A stretch of 64,000 nucleotides of DNA from Pseudomonas graminis (GCF_001705435.1 NZ_MDEN01000068.1:186001-250000), one strand, 5' to 3'. Shown: positions 36,375-45,588, numbered from the stretch's first letter. The notes: generated by a model not told the origin, from the letters alone. Made by a program: numbers and translations.

Positions 36375-36405
36375 GAAAAAGGCCAGCTAAGCGCTGGCCT
36401 TTTCG
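36375..36405. terminator. bidirectional Rho-independent terminator
   Basis: AAAAAGGCCAGC at 36376-36387 pairs with GCTGGCCTTTT at 36393-36403. A-rich and T-rich flanks allow use from both sides: for the reductase gene on the plus strand and the tRNA-Asn on the minus strand. Confidence 0.85.
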
Positions 36406-36417
36406 TTTACTTCTGTC

Positions 36418-36493
<76 letters not shown>

Positions 36494-36558
36494 ATGCGCG
36501 CTATCTTACTGATTGGAAAAGGGAAGTCAAGCGAGCGTGATAAAAAATTTCGCGTTGG

Positions 36559-38667
36559 TCAGTACCGCCACGTCAGCGATGCCGTCAGGTTGCGCGGCGC
36601 GCCGTAGTTGCTGGCCGTGCCGCTGTACAGCGAGGTCAGGTATTTGCGGTCGGTGACGTTGTTGAAGTTCAGCGCCGTGCTCCAGTTGCTGTCGATGTCG
36701 TAGCTGGTCATCAGGTCGACCAGCGCATAGGCGTTCTGGCGGATGACGCTGTAGTGATCGTTCTGAATCCCGCTCTGCCAGCTCACCCGAGTTCCGATCC
36801 TGGCTTGGGGCAGGCTTGGCAACCGGTAGCTGGCCATGCCGCGAAAAGCATGGGTCGGCACATAACGGCGGGCCTTGTCGCCGTCATCGTTTTCGATGTG
36901 CACGTAGGTGTAACCCGCCAGCAGGTCGAGGCCCGGCAGCGCTTCACCCGACGCTTCCAGCTCGATGCCGTGGCTCTTGTAATCGTCGGTGAAATAGCGG
37001 AACTGCGAGCCCACCTCGATGAAGTCCGCCGACTGGACGTTGCTCTGTTTGGTCTTGAACACCGCAGCCGTCAGGTTCAGGCGATCGTCCATCACGCTGC
37101 CTTTGACGCCGGCTTCCAGGCTCTTGCCTTCCAGCGGCGCCAGCACTTTCCCGTCAACGCCGACCGTGCCGTACTGCGGATTGAAGATTTGAGTCCAGCT
37201 GGTGTAGACGCTCCACTGCGGGGTCAGGTCGTAGACCAGGCCGGTGTAGGGCGTGACCTTGCCGTGCTCGCGCTGGGAGTGATCGGTGCCATAGCTCTCC
37301 CCCGTGCCGTCGACGCTGAGCATGCGCGCACCGGCGATCCAGTGCAGGTCATCCGCCAGGCTGAAGCGCGCACCGGCGAACAGGCTCTTCTGGCGGTCCT
37401 CGAAGTTCTGCGTGTTGGTGACGTCACTGGTGTAGTCAAACTGCGGCGAAGGGGTATTGCCGGCGAGAATGCCGGCGAACGAGGTGTCGAAGTAGGTGCC
37501 CCCGCCAGCATCGTATTCACGGGCTTTCTGGTGCGTGCGGCCATAGGCGGCGCCGAAGGTCAACTCATGGTCGCGGCCGAACAGGCTGAAGGGCCCGGAG
37601 ACTTTGGCTTCCCCCAGCAACTGGTGCGCCTTGCTGGAGGTATCAGCGGCGAACACCGAGGCGTCGTCATCGGTGACGCTCGACACGTACAGCATGTTGG
37701 TGTCCTGGTATTCCGTAATACCGGTGCCGGTGACCGTGGCATTCCAGCCGTTGCCGAAGTCATGCTTCCATTCGGCAAAAGCGCGCTGGGTGTGCATGTT
37801 CCAGTAGGTCCACGGTTGGCCCACATTGGACGAGCGGCTGCTGTAGTGGATCGGCTTATTGTTGATGTCAACCAGCGGCAGGTTGCCCCAGGTGCTGCCG
37901 TTGGAATCGCTGTTGTGCTGGGTGAAACCTACGGTCAGGGTGTCGGCGTCGGACAGGTCGAATGCCAGCAGGCCGGCGGCGACGTTTTTCTCGTGGCTGT
38001 AGCGGTCCATCCACGAGTTGCCCTTGTCGTGGGCATAGATGAAGCGGCCGCGCACATTGCCGCTGTCGGTCAACGGCCCCGACACGTCGATGTCGATGCG
38101 TCGGTTGTCCCACGAGCCCACGCTGGTGTCGATCTGCGCCTGGAAATCCCGGGTGGGTCGTTTGCGGATGAAGTTGACCGTGGCCGACGGATTGCCGGTG
38201 CCGCTCATCAACCCGTTGGCGCCGTGGAGCACGTCGATCTGCTCGAACTCGGCCATGTCCAGATCACCGATCATGATCGTCTGGGCGAAGGGCATGCCCA
38301 TGCCGTCGTACTCGAAACTGCCGATGTCGAACCCGCGGGAGGTGAATTCGGTGCGATCGCTTTCGCTTTGCTCGACCGTCACCGACGGTGCCGAGCGCAG
38401 GGCATCCTTCACGCCGTTCATTTTGAAATCGTTCATCTGCGCGCGGGTGATGGTGGTGATCGCCTGTGGCGTCTGCTTGTTGGTCAGCCCCAGCTTGGTG
38501 GTGCTCGAAGACGGCTTGCCCTGATAGCCCACGCTTTGCCCGTCGTCCTGGGGAACGGTGTCCTGGATTTGCATCGCCGGCAAAGTGAGGTCGTCTGCTG
38601 CGTTAGCGGCAGACATGGCGGTGACGACACCGGCCAGAAGAAAGGAGGCGGGGAGGCGAGGGATCAC
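36559..38667 (-). CDS. TonB-dependent siderophore receptor
   Basis: This 702-residue outer-membrane barrel protein has a signal peptide (cleavage about residue 23, SAANAAD), a plug domain (PQAITTITRAQMN to SATVNFIRKRPT, about residues 62-170), a 22-strand barrel and a C-terminal aromatic end (LTASLTWRY). It resembles the FpvA/FoxA/FhuE group of hydroxamate receptors. There is no N-terminal signalling (STN) domain, so it does not act through an anti-sigma factor. The GTG start at 38667 is the most upstream plausible start. A partial Fur box lies about 45 bp upstream, pointing to iron repression. The siderophore is unknown. Confidence 0.92.
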   Translation of the reverse strand: MIPRLPASFLLAGVVTAMSAANAADDLTLPAMQIQDTVPQDDGQSVGYQGKPSSSTTKLGLTNKQTPQAITTITRAQMNDFKMNGVKDALRSAPSVTVEQSESDRTEFTSRGFDIGSFEYDGMGMPFAQTIMIGDLDMAEFEQIDVLHGANGLMSGTGNPSATVNFIRKRPTRDFQAQIDTSVGSWDNRRIDIDVSGPLTDSGNVRGRFIYAHDKGNSWMDRYSHEKNVAAGLLAFDLSDADTLTVGFTQHNSDSNGSTWGNLPLVDINNKPIHYSSRSSNVGQPWTYWNMHTQRAFAEWKHDFGNGWNATVTGTGITEYQDTNMLYVSSVTDDDASVFAADTSSKAHQLLGEAKVSGPFSLFGRDHELTFGAAYGRTHQKAREYDAGGGTYFDTSFAGILAGNTPSPQFDYTSDVTNTQNFEDRQKSLFAGARFSLADDLHWIAGARMLSVDGTGESYGTDHSQREHGKVTPYTGLVYDLTPQWSVYTSWTQIFNPQYGTVGVDGKVLAPLEGKSLEAGVKGSVMDDRLNLTAAVFKTKQSNVQSADFIEVGSQFRYFTDDYKSHGIELEASGEALPGLDLLAGYTYVHIENDDGDKARRYVPTHAFRGMASYRLPSLPQARIGTRVSWQSGIQNDHYSVIRQNAYALVDLMTSYDIDSNWSTALNFNNVTDRKYLTSLYSGTASNYGAPRNLTASLTWRY

Positions 38668-38710
38668 AATGGGCGTTCCTGAGAGGGCGGTGAGGAGCGC
38701 GATTCTGAAT

Positions 38711-38729
38711 CAAGATGCGAATCATTACC
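38711..38729 (-). promoter_or_regulatory. putative Fur box
   Basis: CAAGATGCGAATCATTACC matches the 19-bp Fur consensus GATAATGATAATCATTATC at 13 positions by my hand alignment, including the AATCATTA core. It lies 44 bp upstream of the siderophore receptor gene, where a promoter operator would be expected. Confidence 0.6.
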
Positions 38730-38859
38730 AGATGTGACTAATGTCATTTTCACATTTTTTTCACGCGATTGAAGGCTCTGGGACGAGCGTTTTGGGGGCG
38801 TGTGTTTCAGTGGGCTGGATATCACCTCGACCGTAGGGTGGCTGTTGAATACCTCAGGT

Positions 38860-39120
38860 GTCATACCGCAGAGGTGAGGGTGCTCGCGCAGGCCTCTTCC
38901 CGGCTAAAGCCGGTCCTACTGGGGATCGTGTTCATTCAGCGAGATGAAGATGGCCTCAAATGCGGGACTGGCTTTAGCCGGGAAACGTCAGGTGTCATAC
39001 CGCAAATGTGAGGGTGCTCGCGCAGGCCTCTTCCCGGCTAAAGCCGGTCCTACTGGGGACGCGTGCATTCGGGGAGGCGGTGATGGCCTCAAATGTAGGA
39101 CCGGCTTTAGCCGGGAAGGC
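38860..39120. repeat. REP cluster upstream of the RES/Xre module
   Basis: The 569-bp gap between the receptor and the antitoxin gene holds four REPs. Two are CTCTTCCCGGCTAAAGCCGG (about 38891 and 39029), alternating with two inverted GACTGGCTTTAGCCGGGAA or GACCGGCTTTAGCCGGGAA copies (about 38966 and 39098). A longer unit of about 134 bp beginning TCATACCGCA (38861 and 38995) is repeated in tandem. The rest of the gap shows no gene. Confidence 0.9.
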
Positions 39121-39236
39121 GTCGGATATCGCGCGATAAGTCCATGCTGCTGCAACTTGACATTGCGTCCATGGATGCAGATGGATTAAGGTTGCGTCTA
39201 CAGAAAAGACATCTGCCGTGACCAAGAGGTAATTCC

Positions 39237-39641
39237 ATGACCATCGCCATTCCAGCGCGGCAACTGTCGAAGTCCGAGTGCGTGGTGGGTTTGCGGGCAG
39301 CGTTGCGGGTTCTGGACAAATGGAAGGCCAACAGCGAGCAGGCCTGTCAGATTCTGCGCATTTCCCGAAGCACCTATACCCGCGCCCGCCAGGACGACGC
39401 ACAGTGGTCGGTGGCGCTGGATCAGGACCAGATGCAGCGCGTCAGCTTCGTGCTGAACATCCATGCCGCCCTGCGAACCCTGTTCGATAACCCCGACAAC
39501 GCCTACGGTTTCCCGTCGATGGAAAACCACAACGAGTTTTTCAACGGCAGAAAGCCACTGGACGTCATGGCCCAGGGCGACATGATCTCGCTGTACGAAA
39601 CTTTCCGACGCATCGACACGCTCCGGGGCGCCCAATGGTGA
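39237..39641 (+). CDS. antitoxin of RES/Xre type II system (MbcA/ParS domain)
   Basis: This 134-residue protein starts at the ATG at 39237 (GAGG site). An N-terminal helix-turn-helix (RAALRVLDKWKANSEQACQILRISRSTYTRAR) is followed by the DUF2384/MbcA-ParS-Xre toxin-binding domain with NIHAALRTLFDNPDNAYGF and the terminal GRKPLDVMAQGDMISLYETFRRID. Such antitoxins bind their RES partner and usually repress the shared promoter. The gene overlaps the RES gene by 7 nt, the usual toxin-antitoxin arrangement. Confidence 0.9.
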   Translation: MTIAIPARQLSKSECVVGLRAALRVLDKWKANSEQACQILRISRSTYTRARQDDAQWSVALDQDQMQRVSFVLNIHAALRTLFDNPDNAYGFPSMENHNEFFNGRKPLDVMAQGDMISLYETFRRIDTLRGAQW

Positions 39642-40327
39642 CGCCGGACTTGCTTCCCGCGCTCGCCGGTGAGGCGCAGCAGGGCTATCGCCTGGTCAAT
39701 TCCAAATTCCCGCCGATCGATCTGTTCAGCGACGTCGCCGACGCCGCCGAGTTCGAGACCCTGTACCGGATTCAGGCGCTCACCAACCCGCGCCTGCAGA
39801 ACGAAGTCGGCCGCATCGAGCTGATTCCCCTGGCCGAAATCCCTTTCGGCATTCCCGGTTGTTCCTACGCGGTCGCGCCGTTCACCCACGTCAATCCTGC
39901 GGGCTCGCGCTTCAGCAGCGGCGAGTTCGGCGCGCTGTACCTGGCCGACACGGTCGACACGGCCATCGCCGAGGTGCGTCATCATCAACAGCTGTACTGG
40001 TCACGGGTTGCGGCGCTGAAGTACGAGCGTTTTGTGTTCCGCTGCCTGAGTTGCAGTTTCACCGAGGCGGGCTGCGTCGACGCCACCGCCATCCCGTTCT
40101 CCGACCCCATTTACGCACCCGACGACTACGCGCAATCCCGTGTGCTGGGCAAGGCTGCGAAGCAGGCCGGGATTGCCGGGCTGCGGTACCAATCGGTGCG
40201 CTCGCCGGGCAATCATTGCTGGGCACTCCTGACTCCGCGGCACGTCACGTCCATCGTGCAGAGCGCCCATTACGAAATGATCTGGAGCGGTGAAGTCATC
40301 GGCATCAACCAGCTATCCAACGCCTGA
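39635..40327 (+). CDS. RES domain NAD+-degrading toxin
   Basis: This 230-residue protein has the RES core: a conserved Arg in TLYRIQA, the Arg-Phe-Ser segment SRFSSGEFGALYLADT with its downstream Glu (AEVRHH), and a late Ser/Asn (RSPGNHCWALL). RES toxins (for example MbcT, Res of P. putida) deplete cellular NAD+ and stop growth. The N-terminal 60 residues are a typical extension. With the overlapping antitoxin it forms a full pair. Confidence 0.9.
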   Translation: MVTPDLLPALAGEAQQGYRLVNSKFPPIDLFSDVADAAEFETLYRIQALTNPRLQNEVGRIELIPLAEIPFGIPGCSYAVAPFTHVNPAGSRFSSGEFGALYLADTVDTAIAEVRHHQQLYWSRVAALKYERFVFRCLSCSFTEAGCVDATAIPFSDPIYAPDDYAQSRVLGKAAKQAGIAGLRYQSVRSPGNHCWALLTPRHVTSIVQSAHYEMIWSGEVIGINQLSNA

Positions 40328-40413
40328 GGGCTGTCGATCCAGACACCGCCCAAAAGATCGAACTCATCCGCCCCTTGAGAAGTCACTCCAGCAATGGAAA
40401 TCGAGGAGCGACC

Positions 40414-40845
40414 ATGGGCAAGCACATTACCGCGCAGGAACTGGGGATCGACCTTGTGCAGGGCGGTGAACTGGCGCTGTTCAAATGGTTGCTGGCCAGT
40501 TTCCTGATGGGCAAGCGGATTCGGGCGCAGGCGGCGGTGCAGGCTTACCGCGTCATCGTCGACAGGCACGGGTGCGACACCCCACGAAAGCTGGCAACCT
40601 GCACCCACCGGGAACGGGTGAGGATGCTGGGCGAGGGCGGTTACGCGCGTTACGACGAATCCACCGCCGTGCGCCTGCTGGCACTGGCGAACAAGCTGAC
40701 GGATGAATATGGCGGTGCGGTCAGTGCAATGGCCGCCGCCAGCGCTGACCGTCACGACTTCGAAAAGCGCCTGCTGGCGTTCGACGGCATCGGCCCGAAG
40801 ACCGCAGAGATCTTCATGGGCGAAGCCTTGGAGATGCTGTTTTGA
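40414..40845 (+). CDS. helix-hairpin-helix (HhH) protein related to HhH-GPD DNA repair enzymes
   Basis: This 143-residue protein starts at the ATG at 40414 with GAGGAG upstream. The C-terminal helix-hairpin-helix motif LLAFDGIGPKTAEIFM (about residues 118-133) is that of endonuclease III and AlkA-like glycosylases. The N-terminal helical part LFKWLLASFLMGKRIR fits the fold. It is shorter than full glycosylases (about 210 residues). No iron-sulfur cysteines or clear catalytic Lys/Asp pair can be named. It overlaps the DUF72 gene by 4 nt. Confidence 0.75.
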   Translation: MGKHITAQELGIDLVQGGELALFKWLLASFLMGKRIRAQAAVQAYRVIVDRHGCDTPRKLATCTHRERVRMLGEGGYARYDESTAVRLLALANKLTDEYGGAVSAMAAASADRHDFEKRLLAFDGIGPKTAEIFMGEALEMLF

Positions 40846-41609
40846 ACAATGCCGTTTTGGACGGCGCTCTTTCGAAGGAGCCTGGCAGAATCTTCGTGGG
40901 CTGCGCCGGCTGGAGTCTGGGCCGCGAGCATGGGCCGGCGTTTCCGGGGGACGGCACCCACTTGCAACGCTACGCCCGGCACTTCAATACCGCTGAAATC
41001 AACAGCTCGTTCTACCGGCCCCATCGTCCGCAGACCTATGCGCGCTGGGCTGAATCGGTGCCGGCGGATTTTCGCTTTTCGGTGAAAATCCCCAAGCTCA
41101 TTTCCCATGAACACCGCTTGCAGGGCTGCGCACCGGCACTGGATGAATTCCTCGGGCAATGCGGTGAACTGGGCGAGCGGTTGGGCTGCCTGCTGCTTCA
41201 ATTGCCGCCTTCGCTGGCGTTCGAGCCAGGCGTGGCAGAGGTGTTTTTCACCGGGTTGCGCGAGCGCTTCGCGGGGCAGGTGGTCATTGAGCCTCGCCAG
41301 GAAACCTGGGTGCAGGCCGAATCGCTGTTGACTCACTGGCGCATCACGCAAGCAACGGTCGACCCGTCGAGGCTCAGCAACGACAGTCAGCCGGCAGGTT
41401 GGCCGGGGTTGCGCTACTGGCGACTGCACGGGGCGCCGCGCCTCTATTACAGCGCTTATGAAGAAGACTATCTGGCGCGTCTGGCCGCCGCGCTGAAGGC
41501 CGAGGCCCAAGGCGGCGCGCCGACGTGGTGTATTTTTGACAACACTGCCAGCGGCGCCGCTACCGGCAACGCGCTGAGGCTGATCGAGCTGCTCGGTCCG
41601 CAGTCATGA
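40842..41609 (+). CDS. DUF72 (YecE-like) family protein
   Basis: This 255-residue TIM-barrel-type protein has the DUF72 signatures: RIFVGCAGWSLGRE at the start, INSSFYRPHRPQTYARWAESVPADFRFSVKIP, and RYWRLHGAPRLYYSAY near residue 190. Its biochemical role is unknown; family members are common beside DNA-repair genes. It is translationally coupled (ATGA) to the HhH gene upstream, so the two probably act together. Confidence 0.88.
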   Translation: MNNAVLDGALSKEPGRIFVGCAGWSLGREHGPAFPGDGTHLQRYARHFNTAEINSSFYRPHRPQTYARWAESVPADFRFSVKIPKLISHEHRLQGCAPALDEFLGQCGELGERLGCLLLQLPPSLAFEPGVAEVFFTGLRERFAGQVVIEPRQETWVQAESLLTHWRITQATVDPSRLSNDSQPAGWPGLRYWRLHGAPRLYYSAYEEDYLARLAAALKAEAQGGAPTWCIFDNTASGAATGNALRLIELLGPQS

Positions 41610-41727
41610 CCCTCGCCCAAAACCCCCGTTCCAGAGGGGTTGGAGCCCTGACCGGAAACGATCGGCGACGCTGCTTTTCGTTAGGTGTGAGTTAATTGGC
41701 GCGCGAGTTGTTAAGCGTCATAGCACG

Positions 41728-42897
41728 ATGCCACAATCGGCCCATTTCCAGTGCCAGGGTCGGGCGAACTCGATGTACCTCCATGATTCTCAACCGGCGC
41801 GTGAGGCCCTGATACGGGCCCAAGTGCGCAACGATCGATTGCAGCTGCTCCTGCGCCAGAGTTTTTTCTCGGTGTTCGGCAGCGCGCTGGCGGCTGTGAT
41901 CCTCTCGTGGATCTGCTGGGAGCGCCTGGAACACTCGCTTATTGTCTGGTGGCTAGGGCTGCTGGGCGCGTCGACCGTCTTGCGCCTGGTGATGTTGGCC
42001 ATTTATTTCCGGATGCCGGAAACCGCCCGGACCCCAGAGCGCTGGGAAAGCACTTACTGGATCACGCTGGTGTTGTCGGCCGGTATCTGGGGCGGTGGCG
42101 CGCTGGCGCTGATGCAGGCCGGGGATCTGCTGATCCAGACGCTGGTGCTGCTGTTCGCCGTGGGCATGTCAGTGAGTGCGGTGTCCTGCTACTCGGCGTA
42201 CCGCTCGATGACCCTGGTGTCGATTGCGCTGGTGCTGCTGCCGTGCACGATCTGGCTGTTGGTTCAGCCCCAGACCGCGCAGCAGGGGATGGCGGCTGCG
42301 TCGCTGATCTTTGCCGGCTTTGTGGTCAGCGCGACGCGCAAACTGTCTCAGGCCATGGAGAAGGCCTTTCGCCTGAGTCGTGAAATGGAACACGCCCATC
42401 GCATCGCCGCCCACGCCGCGCAGACAGACGAGCTGACTGGACTGCAGAACCGTCGTGCCTTCTTCCATCGGGCCGAAGCCGTGTACGAGACCTGCAAGCA
42501 GGCCGATCTGCCGCTCTGCGCCCTGATGCTGGACATCGACCATTTCAAACGCATAAACGACGGCCACGGCCATCAGGCAGGTGACGAGGTCTTGCGGCAG
42601 ATCGGCAGGGTCATCCGCCAATCCGTGCGCGACGCAGATGTCAGCGGCCGCCTGGGCGGAGAGGAATTCGCGCTGCTGTTGGCCAACACGCCGATCGACG
42701 CGGCGCAGATCATTGCCGAGAGACTGCGCTCGGCCATCGCCGACATCATCTGCCAGCACGACGAAGGGGTGACCGCGAGTCTCGGCGTCGCCGAGTGGGA
42801 CCACGACGATCAGGATTTACATGGGCTACTGGCCCTCGCAGACAAGGCGCTGTTCCGGGCCAAGGCATCCGGTCGCAACCAGACCGCGGTGGCCTGA
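41728..42897 (+). CDS. membrane diguanylate cyclase (GGDEF)
   Basis: This 389-residue protein (ATG 41728; an in-frame ATG at 41773 is an alternative) has an N-terminal membrane region of five to six helices up to about residue 190, then a GGDEF domain. The active site is GGEEF (about residue 310) and the inhibitory I-site RDAD lies exactly five residues before it. An active enzyme subject to product inhibition is therefore expected. It makes cyclic di-GMP from GTP. The substrate-binding helix DHFKRINDGHGHQAGDE is intact. The gene is single. Confidence 0.92.
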   Translation: MPQSAHFQCQGRANSMYLHDSQPAREALIRAQVRNDRLQLLLRQSFFSVFGSALAAVILSWICWERLEHSLIVWWLGLLGASTVLRLVMLAIYFRMPETARTPERWESTYWITLVLSAGIWGGGALALMQAGDLLIQTLVLLFAVGMSVSAVSCYSAYRSMTLVSIALVLLPCTIWLLVQPQTAQQGMAAASLIFAGFVVSATRKLSQAMEKAFRLSREMEHAHRIAAHAAQTDELTGLQNRRAFFHRAEAVYETCKQADLPLCALMLDIDHFKRINDGHGHQAGDEVLRQIGRVIRQSVRDADVSGRLGGEEFALLLANTPIDAAQIIAERLRSAIADIICQHDEGVTASLGVAEWDHDDQDLHGLLALADKALFRAKASGRNQTAVA

Positions 42898-43039
42898 ACG
42901 CCAACTCTGGCACGGGTGGCAGACGGTTTTCGTGTCACCCGGACGTGACATTTATCTCGACGCTTTTCATTCGGCGGCGGCTGTGGCGTAGTGTGTCCAG
43001 CCTGTTTGGCACGATGACCGACTGGAAGAGGTAAATGAG

Positions 43040-44665
43040 ATGACCCTGCAAAACCGCCTGGACAACCTGTACCCGCGCGCCGACGAGATCCCTGAGCAGT
43101 TTCGCGCAGGCCCCGCCATCGAGCAGCGCGATTACCTGGTCAATGGCGAACTGCATCAATGGCACGGGCCGTTGGCGCCGGTGTTGAGCCCGGTCTCGCT
43201 GAAGACCGACGCGGGCCTGGAATCCGTGGTGCTGGGTAGCACGCCGCTGATGGACGCCGACACCGCAATGACCGCGCTGGACGCCGCCGTCAACGCCTAC
43301 GATCGCGGTCAGGGCACTTGGCCCACCATGCGTGTCGCTGATCGTATTCATCACGTCGAGACCTTTCTCAAGCTGATGCGCGAGCAGCGCGATGCGGTGG
43401 TGACGCTGCTGATGTGGGAAATCGGCAAGAACCTCAAGGACTCGCAGAAAGAGTTCGACCGCACCTGCGATTACATCGTCGACACCATCAACGCCCTTAA
43501 GGAGCTCGACCGCCGCTCGAGCCGTTTCGAGCTGGAGCAGGACACCCTCGGCCAGATTCGCCGCGTCCCGCTGGGTGTGACCCTGTGCATGGGCCCTTAC
43601 AACTACCCGTTGAACGAGACCTTCACCACGCTGATTCCGGCGCTGATCATGGGCAACACCGTGGTGTTCAAACCGGCCAAGTTCGGCGTGCTGCTGATTC
43701 GTCCGCTGCTCGAAGCGTTCCGCGACAGCTTCCCGGCCGGGGTCATCAACGTGATCTACGGCAGCGGCCGCGAGACCGTCAGTGCGCTGATGGCCAGCGG
43801 CAAGATCGACGTGTTCGCGTTCATCGGCACCAACAAGGCCGCCAGCGCCCTGAAAAAGCTCCACCCCAAGCCGCACCGTCTGCGCGCCGCACTGGGTCTG
43901 GATGCCAAGAACCCGGGAATCGTGCTGCCGGATGTCAACCTGGACAACGCCGTGACGGAAGCCATTACCGGCTCGCTGTCGTTCAACGGCCAGCGCTGCA
44001 CGGCGTTGAAGATCCTCTTCGTGCATGAAAACGTGGTCGGCAGTTTCCTTGAAAAGTTCGAGGAGAAACTCGCCCAGCTCAAGCCGGGCATGCCGTGGGA
44101 ACCGGGCGTCTCGCTGACGCCACTGCCGGAGCCGGGCAAGACCGATTACCTGCAAGGGCTGGTGGACGATGCCGTGAGCAAAGGCGCCAAAGTGGTGAAC
44201 GAAGGTGGCGGCACGACCCACGGGCAGTTTTTCTACCCGGCGGTGCTGTACCCGGTCACCCCGGACATGCGCGTTTACCACGAAGAACAGTTCGGCCCCG
44301 TGGTACCGGTGGTGGCGTACCGCGATCTGGAAACGGTGATCGAGTACGTGCTGGATTCCGATTTCGGTCAGCAGCTGAGTATCTTCGGCAACGACTCCAA
44401 GCAGGTCGGGCGTCTGGTCGATGCGTTCGCCAATCAGGTGGGCCGTATCAACATCAACGCGCAGTGCCAGCGCGGCCCGGACAGCTTCCCGTTCAACGGC
44501 CGCAAGAATTCGGCCGAGGGCACGCTGTCGGTGGACGATGCGCTGCGCGTGTTCTCGATCCGCACCCTGGTGGCGACCAAGTTCCAGGAGAGTAACAAGG
44601 CGCTGATCAGCGACATCATTCACAACCGTGAGTCGACGTTCCTGACCACGGATTATATTTTCTGA
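43040..44665 (+). CDS. gapN: NADP-dependent glyceraldehyde-3-phosphate dehydrogenase (ALDH family)
   Basis: This 541-residue aldehyde dehydrogenase has the active-site Cys in FNGQRCTALKI (Cys about 320), a Glu/Asn active-site set (LGVTLCMGPYNYPLN at the catalytic Asn) and the length of the GapN group found in Pseudomonas. GapN oxidises glyceraldehyde-3-phosphate directly to 3-phosphoglycerate with NADP+, giving NADPH without ATP. The gene is single with its own terminator. The substrate is inferred from family length and motif set rather than tested. Confidence 0.88.
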   Translation: MTLQNRLDNLYPRADEIPEQFRAGPAIEQRDYLVNGELHQWHGPLAPVLSPVSLKTDAGLESVVLGSTPLMDADTAMTALDAAVNAYDRGQGTWPTMRVADRIHHVETFLKLMREQRDAVVTLLMWEIGKNLKDSQKEFDRTCDYIVDTINALKELDRRSSRFELEQDTLGQIRRVPLGVTLCMGPYNYPLNETFTTLIPALIMGNTVVFKPAKFGVLLIRPLLEAFRDSFPAGVINVIYGSGRETVSALMASGKIDVFAFIGTNKAASALKKLHPKPHRLRAALGLDAKNPGIVLPDVNLDNAVTEAITGSLSFNGQRCTALKILFVHENVVGSFLEKFEEKLAQLKPGMPWEPGVSLTPLPEPGKTDYLQGLVDDAVSKGAKVVNEGGGTTHGQFFYPAVLYPVTPDMRVYHEEQFGPVVPVVAYRDLETVIEYVLDSDFGQQLSIFGNDSKQVGRLVDAFANQVGRININAQCQRGPDSFPFNGRKNSAEGTLSVDDALRVFSIRTLVATKFQESNKALISDIIHNRESTFLTTDYIF

Positions 44666-44683
44666 TTCATTTGCTCCAACCGG

Positions 44684-44733
44684 CCGCAGGCGTGTTGCAC
44701 AGCGGATGCTGTTCAACCGCCTGCGGTTTTTTT
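44684..44733 (+). terminator. Rho-independent terminator after gapN
   Basis: CCGCAGGCG at 44684-44692 pairs with CGCCTGCGG at 44718-44726, followed by seven T residues at 44727-44733. The loop is 25 nt and itself pairs partly. It lies 19 nt past the gapN stop. Confidence 0.85.
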
Positions 44734-45053
44734 ATAGCTGTACTTTAAAACCCGCCGCCACTGTATTGCGCTGGGTGTTTAATTCTGTAGCCCTTCCTCT
44801 GTCTGAGATTATTTTGTAGGAAGGATTCTAGACTTCCGTAGGACACCTCTCTTCCTCTCTTTGGTGGGTAGAGTTTTTATTCGTAGGGAATTAGCCTTGC
44901 CGCTTCCCGAGCTCGATGAAAACTTCATCAGCCCATTCTTTGCTCACACTTGTTAAAACTTGACCGCTTGGGGTGCGGGCGTTCGGCTGATACAAAGGCC
45001 CTGCGATCCGGATATTCCCCTTTGTGATGTGTGGCATTTTCGACGGAGGAGTT
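44734..45053. promoter_or_regulatory. A+T-rich leader of the T6SS operon
   Basis: A 320-bp stretch without a convincing gene separates gapN from tssB and must hold the T6SS promoter. It is visibly richer in A+T than the genes on each side. I did not find a convincing sigma-54 (GG-N10-GC) or hrp-box promoter; a TTGACC at 44960 has a poorly spaced -10. GGAGGAG at 45045-45051 is the tssB ribosome site. Confidence 0.55.
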
Positions 45054-45557
45054 ATGGCTTCAAACAGCTTTCAAAATGAAGTGCCCAAGGCGCGGGTCAA
45101 TATAAAACTCGATTTGCACACTGGCGGTGCGCAGAAAAAAGTCGAATTGCCGCTTAAATTAATGGTGCTCGGGGACTACAGCAATGGCCGGGAAGACCGG
45201 CCCTTGTCCGAACGCACCAAGATTAATATCAATAAAAACAATGTCGACAGTGTGCTGGCGGAATTTTCCCCTGCCTTGAAACTCACCGTTGAGAACACCT
45301 TCGCCGACGACGGTTCCGACGCTTCAGTGGATTTGAATTTCGAAAGAATGAAAGACTTCGAGCCGGAACACGTGGCCAGACAAATACCCTCGTTGCGCGC
45401 GCTGCTGGCGACTCGCAATCTGTTGCGTGACCTCAAATCAAACCTGCTCGACAACGCCACCTTCCGGCACGAACTTGAACGCATCGTCAAAGACGAAACG
45501 CTGAGCGATGAACTGCGCGCCGAACTGGCGATGCTCGCCGCACCCACAGAGCGTTAA
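45054..45557 (+). CDS. tssB: T6SS sheath small subunit TssB
   Basis: This 167-residue protein starts at ATG 45054 with a strong GGAGGAG ribosome site. The pattern ENTFADDGSDASVDLNFERMKDFEPEHVARQIP is the TssB/VipA core; the N-terminal KARVNIKLDLHTGG starts the sheath strand. With TssC it builds the contractile sheath around the Hcp tube. It is the first gene of the T6SS operon and is followed at 31 bp by tssC. Confidence 0.95.
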   Translation: MASNSFQNEVPKARVNIKLDLHTGGAQKKVELPLKLMVLGDYSNGREDRPLSERTKININKNNVDSVLAEFSPALKLTVENTFADDGSDASVDLNFERMKDFEPEHVARQIPSLRALLATRNLLRDLKSNLLDNATFRHELERIVKDETLSDELRAELAMLAAPTER

Positions 45558-45588
45558 TCACCCGGGTCTCTGATAGCAGGTATCAAAC

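Noticed and set aside
36754..38682. 642-codon open frame antisense to the siderophore receptor
   Set aside because: Composition and lack of motifs mark it as a shadow of the receptor gene.
41621..41641. AACCCC/GGGGTT hairpin after the DUF72 gene
   Set aside because: The stem is only 6 bp and no T run follows, so a terminator call is not supported.
44098..44126. hrp-box-like GGAACC-N16-CCACTGC inside gapN
   Set aside because: The last base of the -10 element is C instead of A, it lies in the middle of a coding sequence, and no gene starts shortly after it.
44940..45050. possible sigma-54 or sigma-70 promoter for tssB
   Set aside because: TTGACC at 44960 has a 22-bp spacing to TGATAC, and no GG-N10-GC element was found; not strong enough to annotate.
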